Of a stretch of 64,000 nt of DNA, positions 56,108-62,506 are shown piece by piece. Both the position numbers and the translations under genes were made by a program. Position 1 is the stretch's first letter. Each line of letters opens with the position of its first letter. Below the pieces are notes generated by a model. That model did no database searches. It saw only the letters and a program-made list of their open reading frames with translations, and was not told where the DNA came from. This DNA comes from PVC group bacterium. Its GTDB lineage: Bacteria > Verrucomicrobiota > Kiritimatiellia > CAIKKV01 > CAITUY01. The stretch is from the NCBI GenBank assembly GCA_945870225.1, contig CAMBRF010000002.1, forward strand, positions 112,928-176,927. The letters run 5' to 3'.

Positions 56108-56170
56108 GTAGGCGCGCAGTCCCTTGCGCGCCGCTTTTCGATCAACTCCGCGCTGACGGCGGCCAAGGGG
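56108..56170. repeat. palindromic repeat, copy 2 (right end missing)
   Basis: Matches the first 63 bases of the copy at 55630 with a one-base deletion near the start and a substitution, then breaks off after GGCCAAGGGG. The stretch 55,567-56,203 holds only these repeats and no gene. Confidence 0.75.
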
Positions 56171-56203
56171 TTGATGGTAGCACAGAACCCTTGTCGCCCC
56201 GCT

Positions 56204-56626
56204 CTACACGTCCTTCTCGGCCATCAGGGCGAGGAACTCTTCCGGCGTTAGGGCAGGAATGCGGGAGTTCTTGAAATCGCCCGTGTTCCGGGAAACGATG
56301 TACTGGCAGTGTCCTGCTTCCGCCAAACTTGCCACAACGGCATCCTCGAAATCCGACAGGTTGAGGCCCCTGGCCCGCAGGAACTCCTTCTGCCCGGCAG
56401 GAATGACCTTCAAGGTTGAGAGCAGCCAATCGATCGTCTGGCCGGCTTTCGCTTGTCCGGCGTACTTGGCGACGATGTAGTGGATGGTGGTGAGCGCATG
56501 GGCGGGAATATGTCCGGAAATCTTCCGTTTTGCCGCAAGGCCAAGCACCTTCCCCGACGCTGCAAAATGCGGTTCGCGCTTCTGAATGACGTCCAGCAGG
56601 ACATTCAGGTCAATCATGATCTGCAT
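56204..56626 (-). CDS. PIN-domain toxin (VapC-like ribonuclease)
   Basis: A 140-residue PIN-domain protein. It starts with the acidic strand MIDLNVLLDVIQKREPHF (first catalytic Asp), has a central helix pair, and ends with DFEDAVVASLAEAGHCQYIV and SRNTGDFKNSRIPALTPEEF, the usual second acidic group and closing motif. VapC-type toxins cut tRNA or rRNA when not held by their antitoxin. The start codon shares one base with the antitoxin stop (TGATG). Located just left of the cassette array and in the same direction. Confidence 0.9.
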   Translation of the reverse strand: MQIMIDLNVLLDVIQKREPHFAASGKVLGLAAKRKISGHIPAHALTTIHYIVAKYAGQAKAGQTIDWLLSTLKVIPAGQKEFLRARGLNLSDFEDAVVASLAEAGHCQYIVSRNTGDFKNSRIPALTPEEFLALMAEKDV

Positions 56627-56859
56627 CAGGGTTTCCCCATGTGACGCGCATGGTATTCCGCACGGGCATCCACCTTGGGCGGGACAATGCCCGCGATGGT
56701 TTTGATCTCGGTGGGCACTTCCCCTTCCGTCACAGACTGCAGCCGAGCCAGATAGCGACTGATCAGGGCGGTGAGGGAGAACCCGCTGCGTCGCGCATAG
56801 TCCTTTGCGAAATCAAGTTCGGAGACCGGCAATCGAATGGTCATCTTGGCATCATTCAT
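56626..56859 (-). CDS. ribbon-helix-helix-type antitoxin of the PIN toxin
   Basis: A 77-residue protein. ATG 56859 is chosen because GGAAG lies ahead and the promoter stands at the right distance. The N-terminus MTIRLPVSELDFAKDYARRS and SLTALISRYLARL fit a ribbon-helix-helix DNA-binding fold; the C-terminal half (IVPPKVDARAEYHARHMG) would bind and block the PIN toxin. Its stop overlaps the toxin start by one base. It likely represses its own promoter through the repeated TGTACGGCA sites at 56878-56908. Confidence 0.85.
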   Translation of the reverse strand: MNDAKMTIRLPVSELDFAKDYARRSGFSLTALISRYLARLQSVTEGEVPTEIKTIAGIVPPKVDARAEYHARHMGKP

Positions 56860-56877
56860 AGGCGTGCTTCCTTCTTT

Positions 56878-56915
56878 TGTACGGCAATTATCACTAAACT
56901 GTACGGCATAGTCAA
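56878..56915 (-). promoter_or_regulatory. toxin-antitoxin promoter with repeated operator
   Basis: Reading the minus strand: -35 TTGACT (56910-56915), 17-base spacer, -10 GATAAT (56887-56892). Two direct copies of the 9-mer TGTACGGCA (plus strand, 56878-56886 and 56900-56908) are centred 22 bp apart, about two helix turns, and flank the -10 box. This is what an autorepressing antitoxin would need. Confidence 0.72.
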
Positions 56916-57325
56916 CGCCCGTTTTTCCTTCCGCATGGCCTCCTCCAGTTGATTTCTGCGCCCGTAAAGGGTGTGCAACACGCGCAACAAACGCAACATG
57001 CCATAGATGCCCGTCTCTGAAGGGAGGTACTTCCCCACTTAGGTGCGGCAATTCAACACGCTTGCCGGTCTGTCTTGATCAGACCCCCCTTCAGACAATC
57101 ACCCTCGCACCCATAGAAGAAGCCTATTCCATGCCGATGGATCGGGGGTGGAACCGGGATGTTAGTCCGGGGTGTCAATTGCGGGGAAGAAAAGCACCCC
57201 ATACTGGCAAATTCAATGATCTTCTATGGGAGCCTATCACATCGCAACTAGATGGCCACCCCGAGGTAGCGGACGGTCGCGTTTGCGACTTTCTCTCCTT
57301 TGTCTTTCATCATCTTCCATTCACC
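56916..57325. other. 410-bp stretch without a convincing gene
   Basis: No supported gene. It holds an 11-bp perfect inverted repeat, CCCATAGAAGA at 57110-57120 and its complement at 57220-57230, 121 bp overall. On the minus strand at 57248-57313 a 21-codon frame (MMKDKGEK...) begins right after the leftmost attC-like repeat, where a cassette gene would start; it is probably the remnant of one. Confidence 0.45.
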
Positions 57326-57411
57326 CAATTTGTTACTGATCCGATCCGATTAATCACGGGAAACCCCGAAAAAGCCTCAGCGAGGGGGAGGCCTGTCCCG
57401 ATCGGAGTCCC
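57326..57411 (-). repeat. attC-like repeat, long type, copy 1 (array left end)
   Basis: Shares with copies 2 and 3 the core CCGATCCGATTA, CACGGGAA, CCCCGAAAAAG and CTCAGCGAGGGGG (plus strand). On the minus strand the outer parts ACTGA...TCCGATC and GATCGGATCAGT pair, and the site ends AAATTGGGTG, a weak R' box. It directly follows the stop of the gene at 57415. Confidence 0.5.
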
Positions 57412-57414
57412 TGC

Positions 57415-58173
57415 TCAGTTATCGTCTGCGTACACAATTTTCCACTCGTAACCGATCCTTTTGAGGACAAGGACACCCAGCCCTACGTCTGCAGGATCAT
57501 TATTCCCCCTGACACGGTACACGCACAAGCAGCCCAGCGCATCGCTGAGATGCGCCGGAATCCTGTTCTCTGTCCACATTCCGTCTTGGTATGGAAAGCG
57601 TTTGCGCAGAGATGGAATGTCTTTCTTGGAGAAGAATAGAATTTCTCTGACGGACAACTTCTCATCGACCGTGCCCTCAAGCTTCTTGATGTCTGATATG
57701 TTCTTGCGAAGAGATCCTGCGCCATGATCTTTCCACACGGCCTCGTCGTGTATAAACTTGGCCGCTCGTGCGGCATCGGGCTGAAGATACAAGACGGAGA
57801 TAGCCTGCAGGGCGATGGCTTTGGCCTCGCCCGGTAGTTCTTCTTGCCAAGAAGTGGCCTGCTTGGCGCTGGCATCTAAGATTGATTTCGAAAGATCTTC
57901 TATCTTGATGAGTTTGCCATGATAATTGAAAAAGAGCCGCAGGCCATGTGCAGTGGCGTCCACGTATGACTGGGCTTCTGTTTCAAGCTTCTCCGGTTCA
58001 GCGGGTGGGGTGGTCGACAAAAGCGTCACACTCGGCGCAGAGCCCTTTGGCAGGAGATTGGCGGCATCTCTTGACGTCATCCCAATGGTGTACTTGGCTC
58101 GATGGTTCTCCCCTGCGAAAGAAGCCACGGTAAACACACAGGCCAAGGCTATGGTAACGGCATATTGTTTCAT
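57415..58173 (-). CDS. cassette gene: exported protein of unknown function (252 aa)
   Basis: A 252-residue protein with a signal peptide (AVTIALACVFTVASFAG). No characterised family is recognised. Near the N-terminus, YTIGMTSRDAANLLP has the look of the short helix that starts SmpA/BamE-type repeats; the middle (about residues 75-150) is helical, and the C-terminus VGLGVLVLKRIGYEWKIVYA is strand-like with a closing Trp. It is the last full gene of the array, lying between two copies of the long attC-like repeat. The lower GC content than the chromosome to the left supports acquisition. Confidence 0.75.
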   Translation of the reverse strand: MKQYAVTIALACVFTVASFAGENHRAKYTIGMTSRDAANLLPKGSAPSVTLLSTTPPAEPEKLETEAQSYVDATAHGLRLFFNYHGKLIKIEDLSKSILDASAKQATSWQEELPGEAKAIALQAISVLYLQPDAARAAKFIHDEAVWKDHGAGSLRKNISDIKKLEGTVDEKLSVREILFFSKKDIPSLRKRFPYQDGMWTENRIPAHLSDALGCLCVYRVRGNNDPADVGLGVLVLKRIGYEWKIVYADDN

Positions 58174-58184
58174 ATTCTTCAGTA

Positions 58185-58263
58185 TCCGAACTTGTTACTC
58201 ATCCGATCCCGATTATCCACGGGGAACACCCGAAATAGCCTCAGAGAGGGGGAGCCGATTAGG
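58185..58263 (-). repeat. attC-like repeat, long type, copy 2
   Basis: On the plus strand it starts TCCGAAC (complement of an R' box GTTCGGA) followed by the shared core CCGATCCCGATTATCCACG and TCAGAGAGGGGG. It lies between the genes ending at 58270 and starting at 58173, the position where an attC is expected. Confidence 0.5.
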
Positions 58264-58269
58264 AAATCC

Positions 58270-58965
58270 CTATTTCTTCTTCACCTCGTATTGAATCACG
58301 TTCGACAATATACAACCCGTCCATGCTTCAGTGACGTCTTCCTGTTTCTTCGTGGCCCTGTCGTACCATGATGTCGAATCAGAACTGTAGCAGAGAGAGA
58401 GTGCGAAACTGCCGGGGAAGACGTTTTGCCACACATGGCTCTGAGGACTGTCGAAATCTGCAATGGCTTTGACCGGAAGGGCGAAAGTGATGCTCTTACC
58501 TGGACCAATCTTCTGAAAGTGCTCTTTAAGCACGAGGCCAAAAGATCCCTCCAGCCGGGTGATGCGTCCCCAATAGAACTTACCACTTGAGTCGAAAATG
58601 CGTGCCTGAAAACCTGCCATGGTCTGCTCTGTGTTGACGAACAGGGTGTCAGACGAGTGATTTGCCAGTTTGACATTGAGTATCAACGGTTGGCCTTCGA
58701 CCATGGTCTTGTCTGCAACCGAAAGGCTCATGTTGAGACGGGAGTCCGAAGGTGTCTCCGATGACTTTCGAGCAAAAGGCCCTAGACCTCTCGCAAGCTG
58801 CTGTTCAGCAAACTTTGCCGATTCAGCCCCCAAGAGTGCTTTCTCGGCAGGAGATAGCCAAGTCGATTCCTTGTCCTGTTCCGGAGGAATCTCTGTCGCA
58901 CATCCCGACAAAGAAATCGCAATACACAGGCTGGCAAAAAGGGTGGCTCTATTCTTATTCATCAT
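58270..58965 (-). CDS. cassette gene: lipoprotein with Ig-like domain
   Basis: A 231-residue protein. The signal peptide ends in a good lipobox, IAISLSGCATE, so it should be a lipoprotein. After a helical stretch (about 35-70) comes a beta-sandwich region: LNVKLANHSSDTLFVNTEQT, FQKIGPGKSITFALPVKAIA and GSFALSLCYSSDSTSW, resembling Ig-like or BsuPI-like folds. No enzymatic motif. Two adjacent ATG codons can start it. The R' box of the upstream attC (GTTAGGA) stands just ahead of the start. Confidence 0.75.
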   Translation of the reverse strand: MMNKNRATLFASLCIAISLSGCATEIPPEQDKESTWLSPAEKALLGAESAKFAEQQLARGLGPFARKSSETPSDSRLNMSLSVADKTMVEGQPLILNVKLANHSSDTLFVNTEQTMAGFQARIFDSSGKFYWGRITRLEGSFGLVLKEHFQKIGPGKSITFALPVKAIADFDSPQSHVWQNVFPGSFALSLCYSSDSTSWYDRATKKQEDVTEAWTGCILSNVIQYEVKKK

Positions 58966-58968
58966 CTT

Positions 58969-59040
58969 TCCTAACGATTGGGTTTACTGGCTTCCGGAAC
59001 CGCCAGGTTTCGGTGTTACAGTGCGACCCGTGGTTAAGGA
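58969..59040 (-). other. putative attC site (canonical GTTAGGA end)
   Basis: Minus strand: R'' TCCTTAAC (59033-59040), R' GTTAGGA (58969-58975), which are complementary apart from one extra T and match the consensus boxes best of all sites here. Inner arms GGGTCGCACTG and CAGTAAACCC pair with extra bases on the left. The stop of the gene at 58984 lies inside the site. Confidence 0.6.
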
Positions 59041-59484
59041 ATCCTTCCCTTTGTAATCCATGAAAGCTCTTAACAGTCTCGGGCTGTGTGTTTCCGCCAG
59101 CGTGTCGTTCGCAAACGATATGAACCGCATTTCCATCCTTGCGGGAAGATTGATGTGGTATATCACGCCATGGGGAGGGCTTGCTGCTTGGATTTCGTCC
59201 CACGACCCCAATAACGGGAAGAAAGCAAATACCGTCGTTCCAATCGTATTGCCTTGCAGGTCGGCGATGGTATTGCCGCGAGATGAATCGTATTTCTCAA
59301 CGACGTACCCACTTTGTTGCATGTGTGTTTGAAAAGAAATCCAGCGTTCAGATGATGGCATGGTGGCTGTGACAGAAAAGTTCGCAGAAGGCTTGGGCGT
59401 CGCAGCGTGCTGGTCTTGTATCGCACCTCTGTGACAGCCGGCAAGAAGCGTTGCAACAATTCCGATCGAAAGTAGTACCTTCAT
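58984..59484 (-). CDS. cassette gene: lipoprotein of unknown function
   Basis: A 166-residue protein counted from ATG 59484, which opens a lipoprotein signal (LLSIGIVATLLAGCHRG). An in-frame start eight codons earlier would spoil the signal and lies in the repeat. The mature part reads RWISFQTHMQQSGYVVEKYD, SWDEIQAASPPHGVIYHINL and FANDTLAETHSPRLLRAFMD, with a short Pro/Gly/Ser tail that is encoded by the attC itself. No known family recognised. Confidence 0.72.
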   Translation of the reverse strand: MKVLLSIGIVATLLAGCHRGAIQDQHAATPKPSANFSVTATMPSSERWISFQTHMQQSGYVVEKYDSSRGNTIADLQGNTIGTTVFAFFPLLGSWDEIQAASPPHGVIYHINLPARMEMRFISFANDTLAETHSPRLLRAFMDYKGKDSLTTGRTVTPKPGGSGSQ

Positions 59485-59490
59485 CTCATT

Positions 59491-59594
59491 CCCCAACTTG
59501 TCATTCATCCGATCCGATTATCCTGATAATGTCGATCGTTATCCACGGGAACCCCGAAAAAGGCTCAGTGAGGGGGCTCCCTGTCCCGATCTGT
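59491..59594 (-). repeat. attC-like repeat, long type, copy 3 with 21-bp insertion
   Basis: Plus strand begins CCCCAAC (complement of R' box GTTGGGG), then ATCCGATCCGATTATCC. A 21-base insertion (TGATAATGTCGATCGTTATCC) partly repeats the preceding bases and creates an extra hairpin. The shared core then continues to CTGTCCCGATC. It fills the gap between the genes at 59601 and 59484. Confidence 0.5.
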
Positions 59595-59600
59595 GATTGA

Positions 59601-59969
59601 TTACTCCATGTTATACACAAGAATATGCATTCCGGGCTGTAGTTTCATCTCTCGAACTGTCTTGTCGCCCTTGAATTCCTTCGCGATGGTGTAGCGTGTC
59701 CTTTTCCCTTCGGCATCAGTCACGACGATACTCGTCGAATATTCCGTAAATCCGCCCATGTCGCGAATAACCTGTTCGAGCGTGTACCATTTTTGCCACG
59801 GAACGGTCACCTCTCTTTGTGCCAAAATAGACAATGCCTTAATTTCTCCACGGAGTGTAATTGTCAGCGCGTTAGTAGCGGCGACTGACGGTTGACGCAA
59901 GACCACATTTGTCTCGGAACGAACCGTAGACGCCACAATCAATACAGCAATAATTATTATCAATTTCAT
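59601..59969 (-). CDS. cassette gene: small exported SLBB-like protein
   Basis: A 122-residue protein with a signal peptide (LIIIIAVLIVASTVRSE). The mature part resembles a single SLBB/polysaccharide-export-type beta-grasp domain: TITLRGEIKALSILAQREVT, WYTLEQVIRDMGGFTEYSTS and MKLQPGMHILVYNME at the end, the typical order of a strand, a helix starting at the Leu-x-x-Val-Ile, and a closing Pro-Gly-x-x-Ile-x-Val strand. Usually such domains occur within larger Wza-like proteins; here it stands alone. Confidence 0.72.
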   Translation of the reverse strand: MKLIIIIAVLIVASTVRSETNVVLRQPSVAATNALTITLRGEIKALSILAQREVTVPWQKWYTLEQVIRDMGGFTEYSTSIVVTDAEGKRTRYTIAKEFKGDKTVREMKLQPGMHILVYNME

Positions 59970-59990
59970 AGATTGACTCCACAGAACGTC

Positions 59991-60052
59991 ACGGCTGACC
60001 GGACGGCGACCCCGCCGCGGGTGAGCAATACGAGAGGAGGCCGTTGTTCGGC
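59991..60052 (-). other. putative attC site
   Basis: Minus strand: R'' GCCGAACAAC (60043-60052), R' GACGTTCTG. Short pairing ACGGC/GCCGT next to the boxes and a GC-rich central hairpin (ACCCGC/GCGGGGT). Stem weaker than in other sites, R' degenerate (GTTCTG). Confidence 0.55.
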
Positions 60053-60056
60053 TTCC

Positions 60057-60488
60057 TCATTCCACTGGCAATGCCTTCAGATGCTGTATAAGTGCGGACT
60101 CATTCGTGATTCGCTCATTGAACGCGCACCACGTCGCATGGTTCATATTGGTACCCTTGACCATGAATACCCATTCCTTCCCCACCATCGCGCTCCGCTC
60201 GTGCTCGACCTTTTCAGGCACCGCCGGTCGGTACACGCGCTGAAAGGTCTCTGGGAACGTCGGAAAGGGCGTGCGAATGACGAGGGTCGTCCGAACTGTC
60301 AGGCGGATCAGGGCGGTCTCGCTGGTAAATTCCGGATCCGCCACTAGTGGTTTGCCTGAGGCATCAACAACGTCCACGCGATCAACCACACCCAGTGCGA
60401 TGTGATCGACCCCCTCGATCCTTGGCGTGCTTGCGCAGCCAACCAGCAGAGCGACTAGACTGCCAATGATTGCGACTGTTTTCATCAT
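60057..60488 (-). CDS. cassette gene: lipoprotein of unknown function
   Basis: A 143-residue protein with a lipoprotein signal, IGSLVALLVGCASTP. The body is mixed alpha/beta (VDHIALGVVDRVDVVDASGK, TALIRLTVRTTLVIRTPF, VGKEWVFMVKGTNMNHATWC) with no family I recognise. Two adjacent ATG codons are possible starts (60488 or 60485). It lies between two clear attC-like sites. Confidence 0.74.
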   Translation of the reverse strand: MMKTVAIIGSLVALLVGCASTPRIEGVDHIALGVVDRVDVVDASGKPLVADPEFTSETALIRLTVRTTLVIRTPFPTFPETFQRVYRPAVPEKVEHERSAMVGKEWVFMVKGTNMNHATWCAFNERITNESALIQHLKALPVE

Positions 60489-60496
60489 TCATCCTT

Positions 60497-60566
60497 GCCG
60501 AATGTCCGCGTTCTCCCTTGAGCCACCCGCGGCGGGTGGCGAATAGGGAGCGACGCGTGGTTGGCT
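60497..60566 (-). other. putative attC site
   Basis: Minus strand: R'' AGCCAAC, R' ATTCGGC (first base changed from G). Stem CGCGTCGCTCCCT against AGGGAGAACGCG with one extra base on the left; central hairpin GCCACCCGC/GCGGGTGGC is perfect. Confidence 0.66.
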
Positions 60567-60572
60567 GTTCTC

Positions 60573-60992
60573 TCAATCCAACCCCTGTTCCTCCACCTTC
60601 TCGACAACGCCATTGGTGAATTGCAATGTATACTGCCATCCTCCGAAGCCGGAATCGAACCGATAAACAAGTGGGGTGTTCTCACCCGGTTGTGCTGCGA
60701 TGCCATAAGAACTGACCGTCTTTGGGTCGCCGAGCATCTCGAGGACCTCGGCTTTTGGTTTCCCGATGAAGTCAATCCGTGTGAACACTCGGCGTGCCGC
60801 CGAACAGGCCTGGGCAGAGGAGCCGCGAAGGGTCGGATCTGCGGTGCTTGCTGGCGCAGTGTCGCGCAAGAGCAAGACATCCTGCCTGAATCCGGGATAA
60901 GGTTCCTGAGCCGTTTGCTCTCGCTGGACGGAGCTCGTGCACCCCGAGAGGGCGAGTGCAGTAAGTGCAAGGAAGGCTGCAATTCTCTTCAT
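60573..60992 (-). CDS. cassette gene: BamE/SmpA-like lipoprotein
   Basis: A 139-residue lipoprotein (signal ending LTALALSGCTSS). Residues about 72-135 look like a SmpA/OmlA (BamE) domain: IDFIGKPKAEVLEMLGDPKT for the helix pair with the conserved Gly-Asp-Pro, then LVYRFDSGFGGWQYTLQFTN and a closing strand GVVEKVEEQG. BamE-like domains bind beta-barrel assembly partners or other envelope proteins. Presence in a cassette suggests an envelope modification rather than the housekeeping BamE. Confidence 0.78.
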   Translation of the reverse strand: MKRIAAFLALTALALSGCTSSVQREQTAQEPYPGFRQDVLLLRDTAPASTADPTLRGSSAQACSAARRVFTRIDFIGKPKAEVLEMLGDPKTVSSYGIAAQPGENTPLVYRFDSGFGGWQYTLQFTNGVVEKVEEQGLD

Positions 60993-61000
60993 GGTCTTTC

Positions 61001-61080
61001 ATCCAACGCTTGACCTAACCGGACTCTGGAAGACGCTCATCGCGCGGCTTTCAGAGGAACGGTTCAGGTCTTTGTTCGCC
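61001..61080 (-). other. putative attC site (clear extrahelical base)
   Basis: Minus strand: R'' GGCGAAC (61074-61080), R' GTTGGAT (61001-61007). Stem GACCT-G-AACCG against CGGTTAGGTC: ten paired bases with one unpaired G in the left arm, the feature that sets strand choice in attC recombination. The stop of the gene at 61064 lies inside. Confidence 0.75.
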
Positions 61081-61639
61081 CTGCCATTGCCTCTTTGATT
61101 TTGCGGTCGAGTTCTCTGAACTCGTCCGCTGTCTTTGGTTTTCTGTATCTCACAATGCGCTGTGATCGGCCATTCCTCACGACTGAAAGACGGGAGGTCG
61201 ATACGCCGAGAGCAATCTGGTCTCCCGCATTGAAATCATAGGCGGCAACGAAGATGCCGCCTCTTGAATAGGCAAGGATGGTCCCATCAGGGGCCCATTC
61301 CAGTTTCCCTTGGTCCCTTTCTGTTTGAACCTTGCGGAGTTCGGAAACGGTGGTCTCGCTCACGCTATGCGAGAGCACGCCACGGGGGAAGACCTGAAAC
61401 CGCTTGCACACCCGGATGCCAGTGGATGCATCAACAAAGCCTGTTGCAAGGACATAGGCCGTGGCATGCCCGCTGGGGGATTGGATAACCTGCTGGACGG
61501 AGTCGCAAAACGGAAATGACTGCAGTGCGAAGTACAGGCGGAAACCTGTCGCACGATCAATGCTGTAGGTTACGAGTGTGACGACTGCCAAGGTCAAGGC
61601 CGACCACTGCAGAAATCGTATGACCTTTCGTTTCTTCAT
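61064..61639 (-). CDS. cassette gene: membrane-anchored protein of unknown function
   Basis: A 191-residue protein with a basic N-terminus and one membrane helix (about residues 9-28, FLQWSALTLAVVTLVTYSID), the rest outside. The body has strand-like segments that read like a propeller-type fragment (KLEWAPDGTILAYSRGGIFV) and ends in a charged helix (DEFRELDRKIKEAMAG). No known family recognised. The stop codon falls inside the downstream attC. Confidence 0.72.
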   Translation of the reverse strand: MKKRKVIRFLQWSALTLAVVTLVTYSIDRATGFRLYFALQSFPFCDSVQQVIQSPSGHATAYVLATGFVDASTGIRVCKRFQVFPRGVLSHSVSETTVSELRKVQTERDQGKLEWAPDGTILAYSRGGIFVAAYDFNAGDQIALGVSTSRLSVVRNGRSQRIVRYRKPKTADEFRELDRKIKEAMAGRTKT

Positions 61640-61646
61640 ATCATTG

Positions 61647-61724
61647 GGCGAACGTCAGCTTTCACGCGATAAGGAAGCCGCGCCCGGCGCGGGTTTCGAA
61701 GTCGCGCGCGAGGCTTGGTTAGCG
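61647..61724 (-). other. putative attC site
   Basis: Minus strand: R'' CGCTAAC (61718-61724), R' GTTCGCC (61647-61653). Arms AGCC...CGCGCGA and TCGCGTGAAAGCT pair imperfectly; central GC-rich hairpin around CCGCGCCGGGCGCGG. The stop of the gene at 61655 is inside the site. Confidence 0.66.
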
Positions 61725-61993
61725 GTCTTCCTAATTTTTCTTCTGATGGTCCAAGCACCTCCAGCAATGCACCCGGCAATTCCACCAAAAAGCATGAATC
61801 CGTCGAACTTGCTGGAATGGTGCAAACAGTGCCTGCCTCTGATCTCAACCCATGACCTGCCTCCGTTGTCGCAACAACCGGTCGCCCATTGGACAATTCC
61901 GGGAATGAGCGTGATTCGCTCTGCATCACAGGCCAAGCACTGGCTGGCGATGCAGAGTTCGCCTATCACAATTCCCATCAATATCTTGTTCAT
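61655..61993 (-). CDS. cassette gene: small cysteine-rich exported membrane protein
   Basis: A 112-residue protein from ATG 61993. A signal peptide (LMGIVIGELCIASQCLA) is followed by a short Cys/His-rich segment (TGCCDNGGRSWVEIRGRHCL), then a glycine-rich membrane helix (FMLFGGIAGCIAGGAWTI) and a basic tail. The last residues (APGAASLSRES) are encoded by the attC. No family recognised. Cysteines in the exported loop may form disulfides or bind metal. Confidence 0.68.
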   Translation of the reverse strand: MNKILMGIVIGELCIASQCLACDAERITLIPGIVQWATGCCDNGGRSWVEIRGRHCLHHSSKFDGFMLFGGIAGCIAGGAWTIRRKIRKTANQASRATSKPAPGAASLSRES

Positions 61994-62001
61994 TCGTATC
62001 C

Positions 62002-62062
62002 GCCAACGTCTGTTTTCACGGACGGCGCGATTTAGCGACGTAGCGTGGAAAACCTGGTTCGC
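62002..62062 (-). other. putative attC site (clear extrahelical base)
   Basis: Minus strand: R'' GCGAAC (62057-62062), R' GTTGGC (62002-62007). Stem GTTTT-C-CACG against CGTGAAAAC: nine paired bases with one unpaired C on the left. 61 bp, typical length. Confidence 0.75.
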
Positions 62063-62066
62063 ATCA

Positions 62067-62429
62067 TTATTCCCCCAGCCTGTGCTGTCTGGTCTCTGTT
62101 GTCTTGAGCCATCCGACCCTGACGATGGTGACATTGGTGTGCCCAAGTGAGCATGTCGGGTCAACGCCGATGGCATTGTAGGTGTAAGTTCCCCCCCATG
62201 GGCAGACGCGTCTGCCCCTCATGAAGTATTCAACTTTGGCCCGTGCATCAGGGGTATCGCACGGTGTTCCGTTCATCCAGCTATGCGCGAGGACGGCCTG
62301 CTCCTTTGCTGCGGCAATGATGCGCAGACTGTTCCTGCAGACTGGAGTCGTGGAAGTCGATCTGTTCTGGGGGATCAGACCGCAAGACGAGCACAGGACT
62401 GCGATAGTCAATGGAATCAGTAGTTTCAT
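62067..62429 (-). CDS. cassette gene: lipoprotein with CPxGGTY pseudopilin-like C-terminus
   Basis: A 120-residue protein from ATG 62429, which opens a lipoprotein signal (LTIAVLCSSCGLIPQ). A central helix holds RIIAAAKEQAVLAHSW. The C-terminal part RRVCPWGGTYTYNAIGVDPT followed by CSLGH matches the CPxGGxYxxxxxxxxPxCxxxGH motif found at the end of many PVC pseudopilins and helper proteins, with two cysteines probably paired. A free-standing lipoprotein with this end may dock to pilus-like or secretion assemblies (inference). Confidence 0.76.
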   Translation of the reverse strand: MKLLIPLTIAVLCSSCGLIPQNRSTSTTPVCRNSLRIIAAAKEQAVLAHSWMNGTPCDTPDARAKVEYFMRGRRVCPWGGTYTYNAIGVDPTCSLGHTNVTIVRVGWLKTTETRQHRLGE

Positions 62430-62435
62430 CTTCTC

Positions 62436-62506
62436 AGCGAACGTCAGTGCGCACCCTCCGAAGGCCCCGCAGGGGCCAAAGGTAGGGGTGCCGCAAGTTG
62501 TTCGGC
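62436..62506 (-). other. putative attC site (best folded)
   Basis: Minus strand: R'' GCCGAACAAC (62497-62506), R' GTTCGCT (62436-62442). Stem TGCGGCACCC against GGGTGCGCA: one unpaired G on the left; central hairpin GGCCCC-TGC-GGGGCC perfect. The stop of the gene at 62444 lies inside. Confidence 0.8.

Noticed and set aside
57062..57451. A 129-codon open frame on the plus strand
   Set aside because: Runs through an attC-like repeat and against the direction of all cassettes; no family resemblance and no ribosome-binding site.
58185..59594. Intrinsic terminators between the short genes
   Set aside because: The intergenic palindromes lack T-runs on the minus strand and share attC-type boxes instead.
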